In this document: in pieces, positions 1-5,964 of the stretch
How positions within the stretch are numbered: the stretch's first letter is position 1
Layout: each line of letters starts with the position of its first letter
Source of the DNA: Anaerolineaceae bacterium
GTDB taxonomy: Bacteria; Chloroflexota; Anaerolineae; Anaerolineales; Anaerolineaceae
Direction of reading: 5' to 3'
Length of the DNA: 5,964 bases
Assembly: GCA_003158355.1 (NCBI GenBank)
Contig: PMIV01000126.1
Coordinates: 1 to 5,964 of the forward strand
Notes under the pieces: generated by a model
Database searches by the model: none
Told to the model about the DNA's origin: nothing
The model's input: only the letters and a program-made list of their open reading frames with translations
Translations under genes and position numbers: made by a program

Positions 1-2472
1 GAGGGGAACTTCGAGGACTGCATGCGGGAAGGCACTGACATACTCCTCCAGATGTTTATCCCATGTCGAATAATCATCCAGAGTGAATGGTTCTTTTGAA
101 GCAGCCACAATCCCCATCAATCCTTCATTGGGTTGAAGGAGGTTGCCGGTAAGGTCTTTGCCTTCGGAAATGTTGATAGCTATCTTAAAATTATTAGCCT
201 CTTCCTGATACAGACCCATAACGCCGGAAGTGGACTCCAGCAATGACAAGGCACTTTCCATAATATATTTCAAGAGTTGGGCAAGGTCTAATTGTGAGCT
301 AATTCCTTTTAATGTTGCTTGCAGACTTTCCAATTCCTTAATACGTTTTTGACCGGCTTCATAAAGGCGGGCGTTTTGGATCGCCAGAGATACTTCGCTG
401 CAAAAAGTAACCAAATGCTTGGCATGGTTGGGTTTAAAGAAACCGATCTCTTTTTTATCCAGCGAGAAAATAAAGGCAACTTTGTGATCGATGATCACGG
501 GCGCGCCTACCCAACTGTGAAAAACCTGAGTTCCCGCTATCGGTACCCAATTGGGTTCCAAATGAGTGTTTTCGATGAGATACGGTTCTTTACTGGCCAC
601 GATCTGGCGGAGGTTTTTGGTATTTTCGAGGGGAAAGTTTGTTTGGGAAATTAATTGATTTGATTCTTTACCGAGAAATTCATATCCCTTTTTTCGTGTG
701 ATCCAGGCATTTTCACCTTCCACAAACATCACACAACCAGCGTCAAACGGGATCAATCGGGAAACTTGTTCGAGCAGCAGGTCCAGAACGTCGGCTAAAT
801 TTAGAGAAGCGGTGAGATTGTTATTAATTTGACGAAACGCTTCTGCCAGTCGCCGTTCACTGTATTCAGATTTCAATAATCTGACCCGATCTATTGCCAC
901 GCTCAGTGAAGCGCAGATTGTTTCAATCAATGGATATATGTCTTCATCTATACATTCTTTATTATCAAGCGCGATATTCAACACCCCCAGCGATTTAAAC
1001 CTAGTGCGTAATGGCAAGGATATATATGCTTTTCTGGTAATTTCTGCCGCAAAGGTTTGTCCGGTTGTCTCTGAATAGAATTGGGCTCCAGATGAATCGC
1101 TGTTGATCAGGTCTTGCAAACAAGGCAGAGTATTCGGCAGATTATCAAAGTACTTTAAAGATAACTGGGTTTGATCTGGATAAAAGAAAATTTCACGATG
1201 ATTATTCCCGGTCTCCGGATCTAAAAGACATACCCACAGTTGCTCAGATTTAGAAATATTCCGGATCGTCTCAAAAGTTGGTATCAACGCTCCCCGCAAC
1301 GACGTTGCCTGGTTGAGAAAATCAGTAGTTTTACGAATAATATTCAGTTCCTGGCTTCGTTGTTGAACAAATTTGAGAGATTGTTCAGCACGGGTCTCTG
1401 CTTTTCGCAGATCGTTTTCTTCCTGTTTCAACTCAGTAATGTCGTGAAAAATGACTAACCATCCAGAGATTGCCTGATTTTCGTTCACCAGTGGAGAAAT
1501 ACGCAATTTAAATATTTGCGGTTCAAACCCGCGATGAAGAGTAATTTCCATTTCCTTGATACTCTCTATGTGGGGAATGAATTTAATGGTGGAGAACTCA
1601 GGCAGCAGCTTATTGAAGGGCAAGCCAACCTGGAGGTTTGGTTTCATGATGGGGTTTAGTTTGGCGGATTGATTAAAATCCACTATTCGTCCTTCGAGAT
1701 TGATCACAAAGAAAATATCTGTGATCTGATCCAGGATCGCCTCTCGAGCAATCGGCAAAATATCTAAAACTCTAGAACGCAGCACACCCCAGGCAACGAT
1801 CGTGAGCGAAATTGCCACAGAAAGCATCAGTAAATAATTTTGGTCTTTAAAAATCGAGCCAGGAATAGTTGTGAGGCTGACTATCCAGGGGATAAATAGA
1901 CCCAGTATCAGGAACCATAATTTGTTTCGTGCCCAGTGGGGGGAATGGAAGTAAGCCTTTAACAAAAAAACCAGATCAATTAACAGAAGGATAATAATAT
2001 AAATTGCACAAAACCAATACCAATTACCGAAATAACTGTTCAGTATTCCAGGAAAATTCATGTCAAGGTATTCAATTGAAGCGCCCGTTCTAAACCAGTT
2101 CGGGAATAAATTCGTCCAGATCACAACCAGGTTTGCTGCGGGTTGAATGAACAGAATAGGCCAACCTGGTCTTCTGAAGGCTTTCTTTTGATTGGTGAAG
2201 AGGAGAATGAAGGCCAAATAAAAAATGGGAAGAAAATCTAAAATACTATATCGGGTATTTTCTAAGAAAATCTTATCAGCTAGTTTGGTGCTGATTATTT
2301 CTAAAAAATAGATCAACGACAATAAACAAACACTCAGACATAAAGAGAAAAAATAACCCATCCCTGGAATTTTGCGATGATCCCAAACATATTTGGCAAG
2401 TCCCAGCGTAAGGAAAAAAGTGAAAATAGAAGCGCAAAGGTCTAAATAAGACGGCCAGATAAAAAACGGCAT
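1..2472 (-). CDS. 7TM-PAS-multi-GAF membrane sensor protein, probable histidine kinase (C-terminus beyond left edge)
   Basis: Translating the minus strand from the ATG at 2472 gives 824 residues with no stop up to the window edge, so the gene is 3'-truncated. Residues 1-230 form about seven hydrophobic helices (roughly 8-26, 40-60, 78-94, 104-120, 150-172, 183-202, 212-230). They end in a juxtamembrane stretch, VLDILPIAREAILDQITD, typical of the 7TM-PAS input module of histidine kinases. A PAS domain follows at about 244-345 (FFVINLEGRIVDFN; closing GWLVIFHDITELKQ). A charged helical linker spans about 345-380. Three GAF domains follow: about 380-530, 548-703 (ending in the canonical SLAIQNARLYE) and 722 onward, the last one cut. 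The start is supported by AAAAAGGA five bases upstream and an in-frame stop at 2496-2494. The protein should sit in the cytoplasmic membrane with PAS and GAF domains in the cytosol. The output domain is not visible. HisKA/HATPase is the commonest partner of this input, but GGDEF or SpoIIE-type phosphatase modules are possible. The ligand is unknown. Confidence 0.9.
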   Translation of the reverse strand, partial: MPFFIWPSYLDLCASIFTFFLTLGLAKYVWDHRKIPGMGYFFSLCLSVCLLSLIYFLEIISTKLADKIFLENTRYSILDFLPIFYLAFILLFTNQKKAFRRPGWPILFIQPAANLVVIWTNLFPNWFRTGASIEYLDMNFPGILNSYFGNWYWFCAIYIIILLLIDLVFLLKAYFHSPHWARNKLWFLILGLFIPWIVSLTTIPGSIFKDQNYLLMLSVAISLTIVAWGVLRSRVLDILPIAREAILDQITDIFFVINLEGRIVDFNQSAKLNPIMKPNLQVGLPFNKLLPEFSTIKFIPHIESIKEMEITLHRGFEPQIFKLRISPLVNENQAISGWLVIFHDITELKQEENDLRKAETRAEQSLKFVQQRSQELNIIRKTTDFLNQATSLRGALIPTFETIRNISKSEQLWVCLLDPETGNNHREIFFYPDQTQLSLKYFDNLPNTLPCLQDLINSDSSGAQFYSETTGQTFAAEITRKAYISLPLRTRFKSLGVLNIALDNKECIDEDIYPLIETICASLSVAIDRVRLLKSEYSERRLAEAFRQINNNLTASLNLADVLDLLLEQVSRLIPFDAGCVMFVEGENAWITRKKGYEFLGKESNQLISQTNFPLENTKNLRQIVASKEPYLIENTHLEPNWVPIAGTQVFHSWVGAPVIIDHKVAFIFSLDKKEIGFFKPNHAKHLVTFCSEVSLAIQNARLYEAGQKRIKELESLQATLKGISSQLDLAQLLKYIMESALSLLESTSGVMGLYQEEANNFKIAINISEGKDLTGNLLQPNEGLMGIVAASKEPFTLDDYSTWDKHLEEYVSAFPHAVLEVPL

Positions 2473-2638
2473 TTGATTCCTTTTTGCAAACCTTTAACCA
2501 TAAATTTAATATTCTGAAAGAGCTCTCTTATTATAATCATTATACAGACTACCACCTCAATAAAAAGTATAAGTATTTTTAGTTACAATATGGTTGTATC
2601 ATAGAGGGAAATGTTATTTTTCTGGAAAAAAGGTGGAC
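2473..2638. promoter_or_regulatory. Divergent intergenic control region
   Basis: This AT-rich spacer lies between the start codons of the minus-strand sensor and the plus-strand gene pair, so it must hold or adjoin the promoters for both. A palindrome at 2532-2544 (TATAAT-C-ATTATA) offers a perfect -10 hexamer on each strand. Transcripts from it would have leaders of roughly 60 nt (sensor) and 95 nt (gene pair). No good -35 hexamer sits 16-18 bp upstream of either -10. A shorter palindrome, AGAGCTCT, lies at 2519-2526. A 13-bp direct repeat, AATATTCTGAAAG, begins at 2508 and recurs at 2643 just inside the plus-strand gene. The exact promoters cannot be fixed by eye. Confidence 0.5.
2532..2544. 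promoter_or_regulatory. Symmetric -10 palindrome (candidate bidirectional promoter core)
   Basis: TATAAT (2532-2537), one central C, then ATTATA (2539-2544) form a perfect inverted repeat. Read on either strand it presents the consensus sigma-70-type -10 hexamer. It lies between divergent genes, where such an element could drive both. The absence of clear -35 boxes and of an extended -10 TGn motif lowers confidence. In AT-rich DNA it may be coincidental, or it may be an operator. Confidence 0.4.
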
Positions 2639-3289
2639 ATGAAATATTCTGAAAGCTCGTTTACACCAAGTGAATATATTCTTTTAAATGGAGATAAATT
2701 TTCACCTGAATCCAACAGTGAAAATAAAATCCATTTGTTATGCAGTGATGGCACAGTTGATGGCGAATACCTGGCAGCATTGATGGTCACAGCGGCAATC
2801 CTGGCAAATGAAGAGGAGGGAGCTTTGACATTGGAGTTGACCCAAACCAAGAAAATGCTTGGACTTAAGGAATCCGCTCACCTGATCCTCCGCCCGGTGG
2901 GTACTACCCCCAATTGGAATGGATTCACATTGGAATCGGGGATCCTTTTTATTGCCAGTCAAGCCTATGCAGTGCCGGGTAATTACAGTGTGCAAAATAC
3001 CATTTATAATATTCTGGCTACAGAAAAACCTCAACCCTGGACGAAGATCATCGATTTGGTGGAATGGGGGCTGGCATCAAGCAACTGGCTTATGCCGGTA
3101 GGGAAGGAAGCGGCTGGAGTGTTTTCGACACCATTTATTTGTCCGGCTAATGTTCGTGAACTAGTGCTGGCTCAACCGGCTGCTCCGGTGATCAACCTCC
3201 TCAATGTTTGTAAGAGGACCCGCCCGGAAATTTGGCGGCAGCTAATTTTAGAGATCAACCAGGCCTTTCAGGCAAGAAAAAATAATTAA
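2639..3289 (+). CDS. Unrecognised soluble protein, 216 aa, first gene of the DUF2142 pair
   Basis: I do not recognise this family. The frame is open from a TTG at 2594 (231 aa). I prefer the ATG at 2639 (216 aa), which is preceded by AAGGTGG. The GTG at 2633 is a further option. The first 15 codons from the TTG look like leader rather than protein. There is no signal peptide or membrane helix, so it is probably cytosolic. The residues suggest a mixed alpha/beta protein: a helix at about 44-59 (LAALMVTAAILANEEE), a strand-rich part at 61-86 (GALTLEL, HLILRPVG), and helices at about 135-150 (tryptophans at 134, 143 and 150) and 197-211. Two cysteines (35, 168) and a third at 191 show no metal-binding spacing. 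The arrangement of an early 'A/L-rich helix then EEGALTLEL' and later helices loosely recalls GPP34 (GOLPH3-like) proteins, but I cannot support that from sequence alone. Its stop is about 20 bp before the DUF2142 gene on the same strand, so the two are probably co-transcribed and functionally linked. Confidence 0.75.
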   Translation: MKYSESSFTPSEYILLNGDKFSPESNSENKIHLLCSDGTVDGEYLAALMVTAAILANEEEGALTLELTQTKKMLGLKESAHLILRPVGTTPNWNGFTLESGILFIASQAYAVPGNYSVQNTIYNILATEKPQPWTKIIDLVEWGLASSNWLMPVGKEAAGVFSTPFICPANVRELVLAQPAAPVINLLNVCKRTRPEIWRQLILEINQAFQARKNN

Positions 3290-3309
3290 TTCCATAGCAA
3301 GGTTCTATA

Positions 3310-5148
3310 TTGATGAAAAATTCCCTAAAACTGGATAGAGTATTAAAAAAGCCAGAAGTTATCTTCCTGGCTGTTGGATTGCTGGTAGGGCTGTTGTTTT
3401 GCGTCTTCATTCCATATGGCGCCGGCTTTGATGAAGAAGCTCACACCATCCGTTTTTTCGACATCTCAGGTTTACACATGATCCCGAACCGGGGTGTTGA
3501 ACGCGGGGACTATTCCCTTTCTGAATTTTATACGCTTTCTTACCAACGCCGTTATTTTGAGACCTCCGCTATTGACCAGTTCGAGGCCAAAACCTTCCTG
3601 ACCAAAGCCAACTGGCAAAGTATGGTGGATGGAAGTACCCGATCCGCTTATTTCCCGTTGCTCTATTTTCCCCAGGCGATGATTGCTGGAATATTCTGGC
3701 GTGTTTTTGACTGGCCGATCCTTCCGGGAATCCTGGCAATGAGGATTTTCGGGTTATTGATCTATTTATTTTTGTGTTTTCTCACAATAAGAAATTTACC
3801 CTTTGGCAAGTTTGTCTTTTTGGTGTTGGCGCTAACCCCAATGGCATTGTTCGAGGCTTCCACCATTAATACTGACTTGATCACAAACGCGGTAAGTTTC
3901 CTCTTTATTGGATTTGTGCTAAAAGTCTACACCCAAAAAGAAACGCCCATTGACAACAAGAAAATGTGGTTGATCGCGCTGCTGACCGTTTTAGTCGGGT
4001 GTGTTAAGCCGGGAACATTTTTTGTTCTTCTTTTACTTTTTCTGTTTATAAGGAAAAAATTTGCTTCGAAAAAAGCGCCTTATGTGATCATTGGCAGCGC
4101 TGTAATTTCGGTACTTATCACCATTATTTGGGCTTTTATAGCCGTAGCAAACTATCACGATCACACTACCGATAAAACGTTGATGAGCCAGCTTTTTTTG
4201 GTTGTCAACAATCTGTCTGATTTTATCCCCGGCTTTATAAAAGGATTTATCCTCTCTTTAGGTTCGGATTACAAGGATTGGGTGGGTGCTTATGGCTACT
4301 GGGCCGGGAATGTACCCGTACTGACTTATATCTTATTCCCGCTGGCACTCGTATTGGCCGTTCTCTGTGAAGTTCGTAATAAACTTCTCTCTACCCGCGG
4401 TAGAATTGCTGTTTTTGCTATTGGCGTGATCTGTCTGTTTGGGATAGGTTCATTTCAATTTGTGATGGGCTATCAACCCGGAGTGGTTGCCGCTGGTGCA
4501 ATGGGCAGGTATTTTACTCCTTTTACTCCTATTCTTTTTTTGGCTTTGGCAGGGATATTTAACCTTCCGGAATCTTCCCAAAAAATCGTTGGGTGGACTT
4601 CGTTGGTATTGATCATAGCTACCGTAGCCAACTTTGGCTATGGCATTTATAGAACCTATTACACGAAATGTGTATATGCAGTTTCTCCCTCACAGCCCTG
4701 CACATTGCCGGTGTATAAAAACATTGACCTAACTACCCCATACATTGCACCGGTTACTGCTCAAACTCAAGTTCGGCAGAGTTTTACTTCCCAATGCACA
4801 GAGATTAACTCAGTGAAAGTACGCATACAAACCGCACAGGGGATAGCTCAAGACACATTAACGCTATCTGTACTGGATGAAACGCAAAAAGTGCTTTCAA
4901 CGATGGAATATCCCCTTTCTTCTTTGAAAGCCAATGAAGTGATCGACCTACCCGTCAAATATAAAGTTCCAAAAGGTGAGCCAACCCTATGGATTCAGGC
5001 TTCTGTAAACTCACCGGGGGGGCATCCGGCTGAAGTTGGCTTGTTGGGTCGGCAGGGCGCGCAGATCTATCCTGACGGCGTTTTATTATTCAATCAACAA
5101 GAGCAGGATGCAGATTTGTTTTTCCAATACACATGCGCGGACCAGTGA
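3310..5148 (+). CDS. DUF2142 family multi-spanning membrane protein with C-terminal extracytoplasmic domain
   Basis: The 611- or 612-residue product has the pattern of DUF2142 membrane proteins, which I take to be GT-C-like (lipid-linked sugar transferase architecture); no member's reaction is known to me. After the first membrane helix (about 18-36) comes GAGFDEEAHTIR (38-48), the acidic first-loop motif, and a large outer loop to about 115. Next are YFPLLYFPQA, LALTPMALFEASTINTD (about 173-189), KPG (233-235) and GRYFTPFTPILF (399-410). I count about 10-12 membrane helices, the last near 427-446. Residues about 475-612 form a hydrophilic, beta-rich tail, probably outside the membrane, with cysteines at 454, 464, 496 and 609. 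The start is ambiguous. AAGG at 3299-3302 is 7 nt from TTG 3310 and 10 nt from ATG 3313, and the two codons are adjacent, so only one residue is at stake. It is the second gene of a probable pair and is followed by a hairpin terminator. Surface polysaccharide or glycolipid assembly is a reasonable but unproven role. Confidence 0.88.
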   Translation: MMKNSLKLDRVLKKPEVIFLAVGLLVGLLFCVFIPYGAGFDEEAHTIRFFDISGLHMIPNRGVERGDYSLSEFYTLSYQRRYFETSAIDQFEAKTFLTKANWQSMVDGSTRSAYFPLLYFPQAMIAGIFWRVFDWPILPGILAMRIFGLLIYLFLCFLTIRNLPFGKFVFLVLALTPMALFEASTINTDLITNAVSFLFIGFVLKVYTQKETPIDNKKMWLIALLTVLVGCVKPGTFFVLLLLFLFIRKKFASKKAPYVIIGSAVISVLITIIWAFIAVANYHDHTTDKTLMSQLFLVVNNLSDFIPGFIKGFILSLGSDYKDWVGAYGYWAGNVPVLTYILFPLALVLAVLCEVRNKLLSTRGRIAVFAIGVICLFGIGSFQFVMGYQPGVVAAGAMGRYFTPFTPILFLALAGIFNLPESSQKIVGWTSLVLIIATVANFGYGIYRTYYTKCVYAVSPSQPCTLPVYKNIDLTTPYIAPVTAQTQVRQSFTSQCTEINSVKVRIQTAQGIAQDTLTLSVLDETQKVLSTMEYPLSSLKANEVIDLPVKYKVPKGEPTLWIQASVNSPGGHPAEVGLLGRQGAQIYPDGVLLFNQQEQDADLFFQYTCADQ

Positions 5149-5290
5149 CCAATAGGCAAATGATCCAACGGCAGAGATCGGAATAGATCTTTAGAGAAAA
5201 ATCCAAATTCTGAGACTTTGCAGTGTATTTTGGAAATAAAACATTTTACGTTTGTAAGATTGAGAATTAGTTTATAAGAGTTGATACTTA
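5149..5290 (+). other. 3' untranslated stretch between the DUF2142 gene and the terminator
   Basis: These 142 bases hold no convincing gene. A small inverted repeat, AGATC-ggaata-GATCT, lies at 5175-5190 but has only a 5-bp stem. The minus-strand open frame crossing this stretch starts with a GTG inside the terminator stem, runs into the DUF2142 gene and shows no protein-like pattern. The stretch probably ends up in the trailer of the gene-pair mRNA. Confidence 0.5.
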
Positions 5291-5330
5291 AATGAAACAC
5301 CCGACCTCAAAAGAAATCGGGTGTTTCATT
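5291..5330. terminator. Bidirectional hairpin terminator between convergent genes
   Basis: AATGAAACACCCGA (5291-5304) and TCGGGTGTTTCATT (5317-5330) are exact reverse complements, giving a 14-bp stem with a 12-nt loop (5305-5316). The A/T-rich outer end of the stem gives a short interrupted run of T at the 3' side on either strand (GTTTCATT). It lies 142 nt after the DUF2142 stop on the plus strand and 28 nt after the LivF stop on the minus strand. It is therefore placed to end transcription from both convergent units. The lack of a long uninterrupted T tract is the only weak point. Confidence 0.85.
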
Positions 5331-5358
5331 AAAAGGAGAGACAATAAGCGATTAGGAA

Positions 5359-5964
5359 TTAATCTCCGGTATCCCCGCCCAGGTAGGCGTTAATGACAAC
5401 CGGATTGTGCAGTAGGTCATTGGCTGGGCCTTCAAGTACAACTTTACCAGTATCCAGCACATACCCCCGATCAGCAATGGATAAGGCCATAAGCGCGTTT
5501 TGTTCCACCAGCAAGATACTGGTGCCGCTCTGGTTGATCTCGCGGATGGTGTCGAAAATTTGCTCGACCATAATGGGAGAAAGACCCATCGAAGGTTCAT
5601 CCAACAGCAGTACTTTTGGTTTGGCCATCAGGCCGCGGCCAATGGCTAACATCTGCTGTTCGCCCCCAGAGAGGGTACCACCTTGTTGATTGTGGCGTTC
5701 TTTGAGGCGTGGGAAGCGTGTATAAACCATTTCGATCAGAGAATCTTTTTCTTTCTCATCCGAGTTCAAGTACGCACCCATTTCCAGGTTTTCCCAGACG
5801 GACATTGTGCCGAAGATCTTTCGACCCTCAGGTACCTGGATCAAGCCGCGTCTGACGATCTCGGGCGGGGGAGTATTGGAGATTTCTTTGTCTTCATAAG
5901 TGACGGTTCCGCTGGTGGGCCGAAGCAGACCAGAAATGGTGTTCAGACTGGTCGATTTTCCGGC
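5359..5964 (-). CDS. livF: LivF-type branched-chain amino acid ABC transporter ATP-binding protein (N-terminus beyond right edge)
   Basis: The C-terminal 201 residues are present. The first visible residues, AGKSTSLN, are the end of the Walker A P-loop, so about 35 residues are missing for a usual LivF length near 235. The ATPase motifs then come in order: GLIQVPEGRKIFGTMSVWENLEMGAY (the VPEGR and ENL/MGAY pattern is typical of LivF) around the Q-loop; LSGGEQQMLAIGRGLM (signature); VLLLDEPSMGLSP (Walker B and D-loop); and ILLVEQNALMALSIADRGYVLDTGKVVLEG. The VEQN sequence, where many ABC proteins have a His-switch, is normal for LivF. The end, NPVVINAYLGG, is also LivF-like. LivF pairs with LivG on the LivHM permease in the cytoplasmic membrane and hydrolyses ATP to import branched-chain or related amino acids delivered by a periplasmic-type binding protein. 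The other liv genes would be expected to the right. A urea-type (UrtE) or other amide/amino acid specificity cannot be excluded from the ATPase alone. Confidence 0.92.
   Translation of the reverse strand, partial: AGKSTSLNTISGLLRPTSGTVTYEDKEISNTPPPEIVRRGLIQVPEGRKIFGTMSVWENLEMGAYLNSDEKEKDSLIEMVYTRFPRLKERHNQQGGTLSGGEQQMLAIGRGLMAKPKVLLLDEPSMGLSPIMVEQIFDTIREINQSGTSILLVEQNALMALSIADRGYVLDTGKVVLEGPANDLLHNPVVINAYLGGDTGD

Noticed and set aside
319..654. Plus-strand open frame of 111 codons
   Set aside because: It lies wholly antisense to the second GAF domain of the sensor, whose translation is continuous and domain-like; the plus-strand product shows no recognisable pattern.
1240..1458. Plus-strand open frame of 72 codons
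   Set aside because: It is antisense to the end of the PAS domain, the helical linker and the start of the first GAF domain; a shadow of the real gene.
2594..2638. TTG-initiated 15-residue extension of the unknown protein
   Set aside because: A TTG start with no clear ribosome site immediately upstream is less likely than the ATG at 2639 preceded by AAGGTGG. It cannot be fully excluded.
2614..3034. Two minus-strand open frames within the unknown gene
   Set aside because: Both are antisense to a well-placed plus-strand gene with a ribosome site and operon context; their products are not protein-like.
2919..3101. Plus-strand 60-codon frame
   Set aside because: It is out of frame inside the unknown gene, with no independent ribosome site worth noting.
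5175..5190. Small inverted repeat AGATC/GATCT in the trailer
   Set aside because: A 5-bp stem with a 6-nt loop is too weak to call a terminator or RNA element, and a much better hairpin follows.
5094..5300. Minus-strand 68-codon frame
   Set aside because: It starts at a GTG within the terminator stem, overlaps the end of the DUF2142 gene and has no family likeness.
5352..5689. Alternative frames on both strands over the liv gene
   Set aside because: The minus-strand LivF frame carries all expected ABC motifs in order; the others are shadows.

Overview
The window suggests an anaerobic-type Chloroflexota bacterium (Anaerolineae-like). This is an inference from gene content: a 7TM-PAS-multi-GAF sensor, a DUF2142 membrane protein and a LivF-type ABC ATPase, with moderate to low GC. 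No rRNA or other marker gene is present to confirm it. No tRNA, rRNA, CRISPR array, insertion sequence or phage gene was seen.

Layout. Positions 1-2472 (minus strand) hold the N-terminal 824 residues of a large membrane sensor: seven membrane helices, a PAS domain, a signalling helix and at least three GAF domains. Its C-terminal output module lies beyond the left edge. A 166-bp AT-rich divergent spacer (2473-2638) separates it from a plus-strand gene pair. The first gene of the pair (2639-3289) encodes a soluble protein of 216 residues that I do not recognise. It is followed about 20 bp later by a 611/612-residue DUF2142 multi-spanning membrane protein (3310-5148) with a C-terminal extracytoplasmic beta-rich domain. 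A perfect 14-bp-stem hairpin (5291-5330) then closes the pair. On its other side, convergent on the minus strand, is the C-terminal 201 residues of a LivF-type branched-chain amino acid ABC transporter ATPase (5359-5964), cut by the right edge just inside its Walker A motif.

How the genes relate. The unknown gene and the DUF2142 gene are probably co-transcribed. DUF2142 proteins resemble GT-C type membrane glycosyltransferases, so the pair may act in cell-surface glycan or glycolipid assembly, but this is an inference. The sensor is divergent from the pair and may share a promoter region with it: a 13-bp palindrome in the spacer places a perfect TATAAT on each strand, and a 13-bp direct repeat flanks the spacer. 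The liv gene belongs to a separate operon entering from the right.

Most of the window is ordinary coding sequence. I see no clear new defence, mobile or RNA system. The items most worth checking are the unidentified partner of the DUF2142 protein and the symmetric divergent promoter region.
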